In this document: in pieces, positions 54,001-61,518 of the stretch
How positions within the stretch are numbered: the first letter of the stretch is position 1
How the letters are laid out: every line of letters begins with the position of its first letter
Assembly: GCA_963516675.1 (NCBI GenBank)
Contig: CAUQBH010000007.1
Location: 1-64,000 of the forward strand
Length of the DNA stretch: 64,000 nt
Source of the DNA: JABCPE02 sp963516675
GTDB lineage: Bacteria > Bacteroidota > Bacteroidia > Flavobacteriales > Weeksellaceae
Direction of reading: 5' to 3'
Program-made: the position numbers and the translations under genes
The notes under the pieces: generated by a model
What the model was told of the DNA's origin: nothing
The model's input: only the letters and a program-made list of their open reading frames with translations
Database searches by the model: none

Positions 54001-54104
54001 ACAAACAGGAATCTTTCCATTTGTTTAGCGAGATGGTGGATAATGTAAATAAACAAATCGTTTCATTCTTATTTAAAGGTGAAATGCCAGTAAATAACAA
54101 TTAA
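51024..54104 (+). CDS. secA: Preprotein translocase ATPase SecA
   Basis: Motor of the Sec pathway. 1026 residues. Walker A ATGEGKTLVG near 192-200, Walker B VDEVDSVLIDDARTP near 295-310, helicase motif VI QLRGRAGRQGDPGSS near 720-735. It has the large Bacteroidota-type insertions (for example about 335-480). Ends FKGEMPVNNN without the C-terminal zinc-binding Cys-x-Cys...Cys-His tail. Since Bacteroidota often lack SecB, the missing tail fits a SecB-independent enzyme. Confidence 0.98.
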   Translation: MSFFNKILKSFLGDKNQRDLKEVGKIVTKIKKVEPVIRELSDDELRGKSREFREKLKSATADITTQIEQIKEQIKTTANIDEKEALFTKIETLQKDAYQIEEKVLNEILPEAFAVLKDTGRRWAENGQIVVQATDRDRELAATKDFVEIQGDKAVWKNKWNAAGADITWDMVHYDVQFIGGAVLHSGKIAEMATGEGKTLVGTLPIYLNALPGRGVHVVTVNDYLAKRDSAWMGPLYQFHELTIDCIDNHQPNTDSRRNAYACDITYGTNNEFGFDYLRDNMVNSPDELVQRELNYAVVDEVDSVLIDDARTPLIISGPVPMGDRHEFDILKPSVDRVVEVQKKVVSTIFNEAKKLIAQGNTKEGGFKLLQVYRGLPKNKHLIKFLSEDGNKVLLQKTEAQYMQDNSREMHKVDKDLYFVIDEKNNQIDLTDKGVEYMSQGNSDPNFFVLQDIGTEIAELEAKNLSKEEEFAAKDELLREFAIKSERVHTLNQLLKAYTLFEKDDQYVVMDGEVKIVDEQTGRIMEGRRYSDGLHQAIEAKENVKIEAATQTFATITLQNYFRMYNKLSGMTGTAETEAGEFWQIYKLDVVVIPTNRPIQRIDKQDLVYKTNREKYNAVIEEIERLTAQGRPVLVGTTSVEISQLLSRALSLRKIPHQVLNAKLHKKEAEIVAEAGKPGVVTIATNMAGRGTDIKLQDEVKKAGGLAIIGTERHDSRRVDRQLRGRAGRQGDPGSSQFYVSLEDNLMRLFGSERIARIMDGMGHKEGEYIQSSIITKSIERAQKKVEQNNFGIRKRLLEYDDVMNKQRDVIYKRRKNALFGDHLKYDIENMIYDTAAAIISQTKPTADYKTFEYEVIKYFTMEVPVSEEEFKNKQVSELVDIVYQKASEDYKMKLQVLKEKTFPIIENVYNQQGSLFKNIQVPFSDGHRMLNIVTDLKEAYESHCDSLITDFEKNISLAIIDENWKLHLREMDDLRRSSQGAVYEQKDPLVIYKQESFHLFSEMVDNVNKQIVSFLFKGEMPVNNN

Positions 54105-54110
54105 AACAAT

Positions 54111-54146
54111 AAAGAGTAGCTGAATTATGGCTGCTCTTTTCTTTAT
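54111..54146 (+). terminator. Terminator after secA
   Basis: Stem AAAGAGTAGC / GCTGCTCTTT (one G-T pair; 54111-54120 with 54130-54139), nine-base loop, then TCTTTAT. It abuts the next gene start. Confidence 0.65.
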
Positions 54147-54149
54147 AAA

Positions 54150-54731
54150 ATGAAATTACCAAAGTCAGAACTCAGAAAAATCTACGCAAAAAAAAGAAAA
54201 TCCATGTCTTCTGCAGAGGTGGAGGATTTGTCCAAAAGTATTTTTAAGCAGTTTTTGGGAGCGTTTGATATGTCAAAAGTTAAAAATGTTCATATTTTCC
54301 TCCCGATTAAACAGAAAAACGAAGTTTCTACTTGGGAATTTATCGAATATTTTTGGGATAAAGGAATATCGGTATTTGTTCCTAAAATGGCACAAAACGA
54401 AATAAAAACTATCCAGCTGAAACCAGACACGTCGCTGAAAGAAAACGGCTGGGGAATTCTGGAACCAGAGGATGATTTTGTGGAAGATATTAAATATGAT
54501 ATCGTTATAACGCCGCTGTTATATTGTGATAATCAAGGAAATAGAGTGGGCTATGGCAAGGGGTTTTATGATATGTTTTTTTCAAAAATAGACCGTAGCG
54601 CCCTGAAAGTGGGAGTTAGTTTTTTCCCACCAGCGGCATTGATATCGGATGTTTCTGAGCAGGATGTTCCCTTGGATTACTTGGTAACTCCTACGGAAGT
54701 GTTGTCTTTTATATCAAAATCAATAAAGTAG
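54150..54731 (+). CDS. 5-formyltetrahydrofolate cyclo-ligase
   Basis: ATP-dependent conversion of 5-formyl-THF to 5,10-methenyl-THF. 193 residues; basic N-terminus SELRKIYAKKRKSM, then VFVPKM, and the catalytic GNRVGYGKGFYDMFF. The last 55 bases overlap the convergent lipoprotein gene. Confidence 0.92.
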   Translation: MKLPKSELRKIYAKKRKSMSSAEVEDLSKSIFKQFLGAFDMSKVKNVHIFLPIKQKNEVSTWEFIEYFWDKGISVFVPKMAQNEIKTIQLKPDTSLKENGWGILEPEDDFVEDIKYDIVITPLLYCDNQGNRVGYGKGFYDMFFSKIDRSALKVGVSFFPPAALISDVSEQDVPLDYLVTPTEVLSFISKSIK

Positions 54732-55249
54732 AACTTGAATTCTTTCACGAATTTCACAGGAGATTTTTTGAGAATATAGCTGGCTTTTTTATCAAAAAAG
54801 CCAATACTTTTTCTGTCTTTTGTTATATACTCAACTGTAAAATTAGCGATATTAAGAGTGTCTTTATCGGTAATTTGTTTATCGATATCAAGATTTATAA
54901 CCCGAATATTTTTTACCCTTAAACTATCCAGCTCAGCAATGAGATGCTTGGTTTTGATAGAATCTGGCGATAAAAAATAACTATTGATTTGGTTATAAAT
55001 CAGCGAATCTACTCCTGTATTTCTATTCCCAGAGGCATAGATGGCAGACAGGTCCAGCAGTTCCTGAATTTTTTGTTTTGTGATGTTATTGATGGCCTGC
55101 GCGCTATCCATTTTTATAGAAGGATAGGAAGTTTTGTTATGGTGTTTTATTTTATCCAAATCACTCATTTCTTCAGTCTCTTTTTTAGAGCAAGAAAAAA
55201 CAAAAAGACATGAAATGAAGATGAGAAATAATGATTTAATTTTTTTCAT
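54677..55249 (-). CDS. Lipoprotein of unknown function, paired with a membrane-anchored protein
   Basis: 190 residues from the ATG at 55249, chosen because it begins a lipoprotein signal peptide (KKIKSLFLIFISCLFVFSC, lipobox Cys20); an upstream in-frame start would add 13 residues. No family recognised; the body is acidic/mixed with Asp-Ser-Ile motifs. It overlaps the preceding gene's stop by 14 bases (coupled translation) and the 5-formyl-THF cyclo-ligase gene by 55 bases at its 3' end. Confidence 0.78.
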   Translation of the reverse strand: MKKIKSLFLIFISCLFVFSCSKKETEEMSDLDKIKHHNKTSYPSIKMDSAQAINNITKQKIQELLDLSAIYASGNRNTGVDSLIYNQINSYFLSPDSIKTKHLIAELDSLRVKNIRVINLDIDKQITDKDTLNIANFTVEYITKDRKSIGFFDKKASYILKKSPVKFVKEFKFYFIDFDIKDNTSVGVTK

Positions 55250-56303
55250 TGTTTTCAATTTTGAATTTAATAGCAATAATCTTTCCATTTTCGATTTTTG
55301 TATCGAGAACTTTGAGGTTTCGTAAGGACTGGGTAGGTGTAGTTACCAGACCGATATATTTCTGTTTACTGAGCGTTTCTACGCCGTATATTTCGTTGTC
55401 AAATATCTGGTATATCAGAGCATTGTCACTGATTAGATGATTTAGTTTTTGCTGTCTGTTTTTTATGTGTTCCAGTGATGAGTTGTCCTTATCCTTAGTT
55501 GAATAATAATAAAGCATAAGCGCATAATCATCTGGTTTTAAGGCAATATGCTCCACCTCTGGCGCATCTTCCAGATTTCTGAAAATTTCTACTTTTTCGT
55601 ACAGAGGTGTACTTACTTCCATTCGTAAAGTTTTATCTTTCGTATTGATATAGAAGCATTCGCCAGGATTTACTTTATACAGGATAGGAGATTCTTTTTC
55701 CTTGATTACTTTTATGTTTATTGTGCTTTGGATAGCTGTTCCTCTGTCTGCATCTGTAAAGCAGAATTGGTAAGATTTTTTAAACAAACCGTCAGAATAC
55801 AATAAAACTATGATAAATAAAGCCAAAACAGCAGAAGTGATAACCCATATATAGGCTTTTATACTAGAAAATGATGATTTTTTATTGGGTTGGTTTTCAG
55901 TGATTTTTGTATCTAATAAAGATGTAGTGTTTTCTATTTTTTCTTCAAGTTCAGGCTCTGGTAAGGATTCAGCTTCAGCTTCAACTTTGTCTTCTAAATC
56001 TGCTGATTCCTCAGAAAAACTTTTTTTTAATTCATACCAAGACTGGTATCCGATATATGCTGAAAACATATTCAACATGTCTATTCTTGGCAGCTTATCT
56101 ATGTTTGTAGATTTGAAATAGGTGTAAAAAGTCTTTTCACTGATACTTCCTTTGACTTTTTTTCTTAAATCTTCTTGAAAATATACAATGTCTATTCCCT
56201 TCCATTGAGAAATATCCTCCTCGGAAGGGCTGTGATTCTTCAAATATTCTATCTGAATTTCCTTTTTTAATCGCTCAAAACACTCTAAATCCAAATTACT
56301 CAA
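55236..56303 (-). CDS. Membrane-anchored protein with N-terminal regulator-like domain
   Basis: 355 residues. Cytoplasmic N-terminus (1-95) with KTFYTYFKSTNIDKLPRIDM and AYIGYQSWYELK, a pattern found in Bacteroidota proteins with small helical, possibly DNA-binding modules; an acidic linker (105-130); one transmembrane helix (about 149-170, AYIWVITSAVLALFIIVLLYS); and a ~180-residue extracytoplasmic domain of beta character. This is the layout of a one-component membrane sensor, but activity is not shown. The promoter region carries a perfect 20-bp palindrome overlapping the -7 element. Co-translated with the lipoprotein gene. Confidence 0.72.
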   Translation of the reverse strand: MSNLDLECFERLKKEIQIEYLKNHSPSEEDISQWKGIDIVYFQEDLRKKVKGSISEKTFYTYFKSTNIDKLPRIDMLNMFSAYIGYQSWYELKKSFSEESADLEDKVEAEAESLPEPELEEKIENTTSLLDTKITENQPNKKSSFSSIKAYIWVITSAVLALFIIVLLYSDGLFKKSYQFCFTDADRGTAIQSTINIKVIKEKESPILYKVNPGECFYINTKDKTLRMEVSTPLYEKVEIFRNLEDAPEVEHIALKPDDYALMLYYYSTKDKDNSSLEHIKNRQQKLNHLISDNALIYQIFDNEIYGVETLSKQKYIGLVTTPTQSLRNLKVLDTKIENGKIIAIKFKIENNEKN

Positions 56304-56346
56304 AACACGAATTCATATTTAATTTACTGATAATCAATATTCTTTA

Positions 56347-56370
56347 TTTGTAAAATATTTTACAAAGATA
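56347..56370 (-). promoter_or_regulatory. Perfect 20-bp palindrome overlapping a -7 element
   Basis: TTTGTAAAATATTTTACAAA (56347-56366) is a perfect inverted repeat; its right end lies within the minus-strand -7 element TATCTTTG (56363-56370), 60 bases upstream of the gene starting at 56303. Placement is ideal for a repressor site. Because it is AT-rich, chance occurrence cannot be dismissed. Confidence 0.5.
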
Positions 56371-56408
56371 TTACAATTATTTTTCATAGGCAATTTTTTT
56401 TCTCGCTA

Positions 56409-56416
56409 TATCTTTG
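56409..56416 (+). promoter_or_regulatory. -7 element of the Ala-rich lipoprotein gene
   Basis: TATCTTTG followed by C, 77 bases before the ATG at 56494, divergent from the element at 56363-56370. Confidence 0.55.
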
Positions 56417-56493
56417 CCCTGTTGATTTGATGTTCAGATTAACAAGTTGAGTCAAGAAATTTAATTTTAACCGTTTAAAAAATTTTTATTATT

Positions 56494-56787
56494 ATGAAAA
56501 AGTCATTATTTGCAGCTGCTGTTGTAGCATTAGCATTAGTATCTTGTAACAAAAAAGCTGAAGAAGTAAAAGACGCTGTTGATTCTACAGCTCAAGAAAC
56601 TGCTGCTGCTGTTGATTCTGCTGCTGGTGCTGCTGCTGATTCTGCTGCTGTTAAAGCTGAAGAAGTAAAAGAAGAAGTTGCTGCTAAAGCTGAAGAAGTA
56701 AAAGATGCTGCTGCTGCTAAAGTAGAAGAAGGAGCTGCTAAAGTAGAAGCTGCTGCTAAAGAAGTTAAAGAAGAAGTTAAAAAATAA
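56494..56787 (+). CDS. Small Ala/Glu/Lys-rich lipoprotein
   Basis: 97 residues. Lipoprotein signal KKSLFAAAVVALALVSC (lipobox Cys18), then a fully helical low-complexity chain of Ala, Glu, Lys, Val and Asp with repeated KAEEVKxxVAA-like units, no aromatic residues. It would form a long amphipathic helix anchored by lipid, comparable in style to small abundant envelope lipoproteins such as Lpp, though not homologous. Own promoter and very strong terminator point to high expression. Codon use is narrow (GCT for most Ala), another mark of high expression. Confidence 0.82.
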   Translation: MKKSLFAAAVVALALVSCNKKAEEVKDAVDSTAQETAAAVDSAAGAAADSAAVKAEEVKEEVAAKAEEVKDAAAAKVEEGAAKVEAAAKEVKEEVKK

Positions 56788-56812
56788 TTTAACTCTTAAG
56801 AAACAATTAAAG

Positions 56813-56842
56813 TCTCTCACTAATTTTAGTGAGAGATTTTTT
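56813..56842. terminator. Terminator of the small lipoprotein gene
   Basis: Eleven-bp stem TCTCTCACTAA / TTAGTGAGAGA (56813-56823 with 56826-56836), two-base loop region, then TTTTTT. Its right half overlaps the end of the convergent methyltransferase gene. Confidence 0.88.
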
Positions 56843-57596
56843 GTCTTAGTATCTCGTAGCAGCTTATAGCGACAGCATTGCTTAGATTGAGAGAGTCTAT
56901 CGTTCCTGCCATTGGGACGATGATGTTTTCTCCTTTTCCTCTCCAAAAATCACTCAATCCAGAATGCTCCGTTCCGAATACAATGGCTGATTTTCCAGTC
57001 AGGTTCTTTTCATTTATCCCTTTGGAGTCAGTATTCATTATTGTAGTAAATATCTGAAAATCATTCTTTTTTAAGAAATTAACCACTTCTTGGTTTTCTG
57101 CTTGAAAGAAATTCATCCCAAAGAGACAGCCCACGCTGCTTCGGATAACATTAGGATTATAAAAATCTGTTCTAGAATCCGTGATGACAAGGGCGTCTAT
57201 CCCAAAAGCCTCGCAGCTGCGCAAAACCGCTCCTAAATTCCCAGGTTTTTCTATGCTTTCCAGCACTATGATGGAGGAATTCGCTTTTGGTTTAAAATCA
57301 TTCAGAGAGGTTTCTTTTTCTTTGTAAATACCGATAATTCCTTCGGAAGAGCCTCTGTAAGCAATTTTTTCATAAACTTCGCGAGAAACCAGATTTATTT
57401 TCCCTTTTGGGAAATCTGTCCTGAAAATATCTTCGCAAATAAAGAATTCCACCGCTTCAAAATCAAATTTCAAAGCCCTTTCGTTTTCCTGTCTTCCTTC
57501 TGCGGCGAATGTTTTGAGATTCTTTCTCTCGTTATTTTTAGTGAGAAATTTGGTTAGTTTTTTTATTTTTTCGTTTTGAAGACTTTGTATAATCAT
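56826..57596 (-). CDS. TrmH/SpoU-family RNA 2'-O-methyltransferase
   Basis: 256 residues. N-terminal substrate-binding part (about 1-100) followed by the SPOUT knot: EKPGNLGAVLRSCEAFG, NPNVIRSSVG, FGTEHSGLS and VPMAGTIDSLNLSNAVAI, the three SpoU motifs. Probably methylates 23S rRNA or tRNA; the exact nucleotide is not deducible. Six bases after rmuC on the same strand, so co-transcribed. Confidence 0.92.
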   Translation of the reverse strand: MIIQSLQNEKIKKLTKFLTKNNERKNLKTFAAEGRQENERALKFDFEAVEFFICEDIFRTDFPKGKINLVSREVYEKIAYRGSSEGIIGIYKEKETSLNDFKPKANSSIIVLESIEKPGNLGAVLRSCEAFGIDALVITDSRTDFYNPNVIRSSVGCLFGMNFFQAENQEVVNFLKKNDFQIFTTIMNTDSKGINEKNLTGKSAIVFGTEHSGLSDFWRGKGENIIVPMAGTIDSLNLSNAVAISCYEILRQKISH

Positions 57597-57602
57597 AGTT
57601 TT

Positions 57603-59093
57603 TTATTCATTGGTTGGTTCAGAATTGTCAATCAAACTCTGTGGAAGCTCTTTTTTGTTTTTTATTCCCAGAGATTTCATCTTTTGGGTCTGCGTGATGA
57701 GGTTGTCCCTTCCGCTGTGCAGCTGTTTGTAAGCCTCTGTATAGGAAGCTTTTGCTTGGTCTATATTTTTGCCGACTTTCTCGAGGTTTTCCACAAAATT
57801 CACAAATTTATCATAGAGTTTGGCGCCTCTTTCTGCTATTTCTAAGGAATTTCTGTTTTGGTATTCTCGCTTCCAAAGGTCTGCTATCAGTTTTAAAGAA
57901 GTGATGAGATTGCTCGGATTCAGCAGTAAAATTCTTCTTTCATAGGCGTAGTTCCAGATGTTTTGGTCGGCCTGCATCGCTGCGATATAGGCTGGCTCGC
58001 TTGGGATAAACATCATCACGAAATCCAATGATTTTCCATAGTCATCATACGCCTTCTGAGAAAGCTGCTGAATGTGGTTTTTCACCGAAGCCAAATGCTG
58101 GTTTAGTTTTATTTGATAGACTTCTGGGTCGGTTTCATCTACCAGCTCTGTGAAAGCCGTGAGAGAAACTTTGGAGTCTATAATTACATTTCGTTCATCG
58201 GGATATTTTATCACTGCATCAGGGCGCATTTTCTTCCCTGAAAACTCAGAAAACAGAGCTTTGTTGTCCTCATTTCGCAGTTCGTATTCTAGGAAATATT
58301 CTCGCCCTTTTACTAGGCCGGATTTCTCTAAAATACTCTCCAAAATCATCTCGCCCCAGTTTCCTTGCGTTTTGCTTTCTCCTTTTAGGGCGCGGGTCAG
58401 CCTTTTGGCATCTTCGGAAATTTGCTGGTTCAGAGAGGCGAGTTCTTTCACTTTTTCGCCGAGAGAGAAGCGCTCTTTTGCCTCTTTGTCATAGGTTTCG
58501 TTTACTCGGTTTTTGAGTTCTATTATTTTTTCTTGGAACGGATCCAAAATATTTTTTAGGTGAGTTTGGTTCAGGTTCGTGAATTTCTCTGTTTTTTCTT
58601 CTAAAATTTTATTGGCAATGTTTTCAAAATGGAGTTTGCTTTCCTCTTGTAGTTTTTGGGAAAGATTTTTCTGCTCTTCCATGGAGCTTTGCAGATTTTT
58701 GTTTTCTGCCGAAAGTTCAGATATTTTAGCAAAATACTCTTGTTTGTCTTGATTTAGACGAGAAATATTTTGATTTAAATTTTCATTTGTTTTTCGGAGT
58801 TCTGCGATTTGTTCATTTTGAAGGTCTTTTTCTGCCAAGATTTTTATAAGTTGGTTTTCGGTAATATTTAATTTTTCCCTTTGACCAGCAGAAAATTCTC
58901 TTTCTCCTTTTATTTGTTCCAAAAGTTCATCGATTTTGCCTTCTGCATTGCTGAGTTCAGTTTCTTTTTTAACGAAATTTTGCTGTAATTCCTCAAAGAT
59001 ATTTCGAGAAATTAGAGAAGATTTTAATGCAAAATATACAGCTGCACCGCCTATAATGAGACCCAACCCAAGCCCTAAAAATAAATAAAACAT
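57603..59093 (-). CDS. rmuC: DNA recombination protein RmuC
   Basis: 496 residues. N-terminal membrane helix (FYLFLGLGLGLIIGGAAVYF), long coiled coil (about 30-200), then the RmuC domain with QGNWGEMILESILEKSGL, RPDAVIKYPDERNVIIDSK and FVMMFIPSEPAYIAA, a restriction-endonuclease-like core. It limits inversion and recombination at inverted repeats in E. coli. Confidence 0.93.
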   Translation of the reverse strand: MFYLFLGLGLGLIIGGAAVYFALKSSLISRNIFEELQQNFVKKETELSNAEGKIDELLEQIKGEREFSAGQREKLNITENQLIKILAEKDLQNEQIAELRKTNENLNQNISRLNQDKQEYFAKISELSAENKNLQSSMEEQKNLSQKLQEESKLHFENIANKILEEKTEKFTNLNQTHLKNILDPFQEKIIELKNRVNETYDKEAKERFSLGEKVKELASLNQQISEDAKRLTRALKGESKTQGNWGEMILESILEKSGLVKGREYFLEYELRNEDNKALFSEFSGKKMRPDAVIKYPDERNVIIDSKVSLTAFTELVDETDPEVYQIKLNQHLASVKNHIQQLSQKAYDDYGKSLDFVMMFIPSEPAYIAAMQADQNIWNYAYERRILLLNPSNLITSLKLIADLWKREYQNRNSLEIAERGAKLYDKFVNFVENLEKVGKNIDQAKASYTEAYKQLHSGRDNLITQTQKMKSLGIKNKKELPQSLIDNSEPTNE

Positions 59094-59157
59094 GCCTTAA
59101 CTTTTTAAACTCCGAAAAGTACAAATAAAGAATTAGAAAATAAAATTTTAAAAAGCA

Positions 59158-59165
59158 TATCTTTG
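59158..59165 (+). promoter_or_regulatory. -7 element of the U32 peptidase-family gene
   Basis: TATCTTTG followed by C, 21 bases before the ATG at 59187. Confidence 0.6.
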
Positions 59166-59186
59166 CAAAAATTTTGAAATTCATCA

Positions 59187-60443
59187 ATGACAAAAACAGG
59201 AAGAATAGAACTAATGGCACCCGCGGGAGATTTTACTTCTTTGCAGGCGGCTTTGGATAATGGAGCAGATTCAGTGTATTTCGGTGTGGAACAGCTTAAC
59301 ATGAGAGCAAGAGCTTCCATGAACTTTACCCTAGATGACCTGCCAGAAATCAGCAGAAGATGTAAGGAAAAAGGTGTGAGAACTTACCTTACGCTCAATA
59401 CAATTATCTACGACCACGACCTCTCCATCATCAAAACCCTTTTGGATAGAGCCAAGGCGGCAGACCTTACTGCTGTAATTGCAATGGATCAGGCTGTAAT
59501 CGCCTATGCAAGGCAGATAGGTATGGAGGTGCATATTTCCACGCAGATAAATATTACCAATATAGAAACTGTTAAATTCTATGCACTCTTTGCGGATACG
59601 ATGGTGATGAGCCGAGAACTCAGTGTCACTCAGGTAAAGAAAATCTGTCAGCAGATAGAAAAAGAGCAGATAAAAGGACCTTCTGGTAATTTGGTAGAGA
59701 TAGAGATTTTCGGGCATGGTGCGCTTTGTATGGCAGTTTCTGGGAAGTGTTATCTAAGTCTACACTCTCATAATTCATCTGCGAACAGAGGAGCGTGTAA
59801 GCAAAACTGCCGTAAGAAATATACCGTGATAGACCAAGAAAGCGGTTTTGAAATAGAATTAGACAACGAATATATGATGTCGCCAAAGGATCTTTGTACC
59901 ATTAATTTCCTTGACCAAATCGTAGATGCGGGAGTGAAAGTCCTTAAATTAGAAGGGCGAGGTAGGGCGCCAGAATATGTGGCAACCGTGACAAAATGCT
60001 ACCGTGAGGCGATAGATTCCATAGCCGATGGCACTTATTCCCAAGAAAAAGTAGCAGACTGGATGAGCCGACTAGAAACAGTCTATAATCGTGGTTTCTG
60101 GAGTGGTTATTACCTTGGGCAGAAACTGGGTGAGTGGTCACCGAACCCTGGTTCTAACGCCACACAGAAAAAGGTCTACATCGGAAGAGGAACGCACTAT
60201 TACCCAAAAACCAGCATTGCGGAATTCCTTATAGAAGCATTTGATTTTAATGTAGGCGATAAGGTTCTTATCCAAGGGCCAACCACAGGTTCCCAAGAAA
60301 TGGTAGTAGAGAGCATGATGGTAGAAGGGAAGGGCGATAGCCAAAAAGCCACCAAGTCTGATGTGGTTACCTTCAAAACGGATTTCCGCGTAAGGCCAAG
60401 CGACAAACTCTACAAAATAGTAAAAAACGATACAATAGCTTAG
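59187..60443 (+). CDS. Peptidase U32-family protein (TrhP/RlhA-like RNA hydroxylation)
   Basis: 418 residues. IELMAPAGDFTSLQAALDNG at the start, IDQAVIAYA-type barrel strands, and the cysteine set Cys181, Cys188, Cys204, Cys208 (GALCMAVSGKC, NRGACKQNC) expected for the family's iron-sulfur cluster. Members make 5-hydroxyuridine in tRNA (TrhP) or 5-hydroxycytidine in 23S rRNA (RlhA) using prephenate; earlier called collagenase-like peptidases. The length of ~420 and C-terminal beta domain suit TrhP rather than RlhA. Confidence 0.88.
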   Translation: MTKTGRIELMAPAGDFTSLQAALDNGADSVYFGVEQLNMRARASMNFTLDDLPEISRRCKEKGVRTYLTLNTIIYDHDLSIIKTLLDRAKAADLTAVIAMDQAVIAYARQIGMEVHISTQINITNIETVKFYALFADTMVMSRELSVTQVKKICQQIEKEQIKGPSGNLVEIEIFGHGALCMAVSGKCYLSLHSHNSSANRGACKQNCRKKYTVIDQESGFEIELDNEYMMSPKDLCTINFLDQIVDAGVKVLKLEGRGRAPEYVATVTKCYREAIDSIADGTYSQEKVADWMSRLETVYNRGFWSGYYLGQKLGEWSPNPGSNATQKKVYIGRGTHYYPKTSIAEFLIEAFDFNVGDKVLIQGPTTGSQEMVVESMMVEGKGDSQKATKSDVVTFKTDFRVRPSDKLYKIVKNDTIA

Positions 60444-60446
60444 CAT

Positions 60447-60478
60447 AAACCTCTCCTTTTTGGAGAGGTTTTTTTATT
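60447..60478 (+). terminator. Terminator of the U32-family gene
   Basis: Ten-bp stem AAACCTCTCC / GGAGAGGTTT (60447-60456 with 60462-60471), loop TTTTT, then T run. Confidence 0.9.
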
Positions 60479-60639
60479 TTATTTGGTTATGGAATTTTAT
60501 CCTTAAAATAAAGATATTTAGAATCAACTAAAATATATGAAGATTTAAATAAAGTCGTAATTACTTCCAAAGTGACCACAAAAAGGAAAACAGAGTAAAG
60601 AAATTTTAAAATTATTTATTACCTTCGCATCAAAAATAA

Positions 60640-60870
60640 ATGGTAATAGTTACACTACAAAGGGAGAAATGCATAGGCTGTAACTACTGTGCAGAGTTTG
60701 CTCCTGAATATTTCCGAATGTCCAAAAAAGACGGAAAATCCGTTCTGCTGAAATCCGTAGAGAAAAAAGGTTTTCACACCTTAAAAACACCGATAGAAGA
60801 TGCCTATGAACCATGTGAAAAGGCAGCAAAGGCGTGTCCTGTGAAAATAATCTCTGTAAAATCTATCTGA
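60640..60870 (+). CDS. Ferredoxin, single [4Fe-4S]
   Basis: 76 residues. Cys11-X2-Cys14-X2-Cys17 (CIGCNYC) and Cys66-Pro67 form one [4Fe-4S] site; Cys59 is extra. The second cluster motif of bacterial 2[4Fe-4S] ferredoxins is lost. Electron carrier; partner unknown. A weak -7-like TACCTTCG lies at 60620-60627. Confidence 0.88.
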   Translation: MVIVTLQREKCIGCNYCAEFAPEYFRMSKKDGKSVLLKSVEKKGFHTLKTPIEDAYEPCEKAAKACPVKIISVKSI

Positions 60871-60898
60871 AAATAGTTTAAAAATATCTTTTGGGGAA

Positions 60899-61420
60899 AT
60901 GGAAGTGTTAGACAATGTCTTTTTTAATTCGTATCAGCGCGAGATAGTGGCAACTATCGTGGTGCTGCTTTTTTCTTTGCTTATTAGGTTTGTGATTTCT
61001 ACTTTGGTGGGCAGATTTGGGAAAAAATCGGGTTTTTCAAAACCGAGGATTAAGCTGGTTCTCAAGTATATAGATTTTCTTATAGGTGTTTTTATAATCC
61101 TGACTTTGATTCCTGTCTGGGGAGTGGAGCGAAAACAGGCGTTTCTGGTGATATCTTCTATTTTTACTGTGATAGGCGTGGCGATGTTTGCCCAGTGGTC
61201 TATTTTGAGCAATATCACAGCAGGGATTATTATTTTCTTTTCGTTTCCGTTTAGAATAGGAGACAAAATAAAAATTCTGGACAAAGATGTCCCGATAGAA
61301 GCCGAAATAATAGACATAAGGCTGCTATATACACTCCTGAAAACAGATAGTGGAGAGCGAATTTCCTACCCAAATAATCTATTTCTGCAAAAAGGAACGG
61401 CTATTGTTAGTAAAAATTAA
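60899..61420 (+). CDS. Short MscS-family mechanosensitive channel
   Basis: 173 residues. Three hydrophobic helices (about 18-36, 57-75, 85-110), the third being the pore-lining type with SILSNITAGIIIFFSFPFRIGD, then a shortened beta domain (DKIKILDKDVPIEAEIIDIR ... PNN, abbreviated). The C-terminal alpha-beta vestibule of E. coli MscS is missing, as in other minimal Bacteroidota MscS. Starts 28 bases after the ferredoxin stop, same strand. Confidence 0.86.
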   Translation: MEVLDNVFFNSYQREIVATIVVLLFSLLIRFVISTLVGRFGKKSGFSKPRIKLVLKYIDFLIGVFIILTLIPVWGVERKQAFLVISSIFTVIGVAMFAQWSILSNITAGIIIFFSFPFRIGDKIKILDKDVPIEAEIIDIRLLYTLLKTDSGERISYPNNLFLQKGTAIVSKN

Positions 61421-61518
61421 TATCGGGCGATGTTCCAGATTTTTTGCTATAAAAACGGTTTTCGGACTTAAAAAATTCCTAATAACTAAATGTATTTATT
61501 TAAAAGAAGAAAATAATT

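Noticed and set aside
56536..56946. Open frame opposite the Ala-rich lipoprotein gene
   Set aside because: A Ser/Phe-rich shadow of the Ala/Glu/Lys codons; no promoter and it crosses two real genes.
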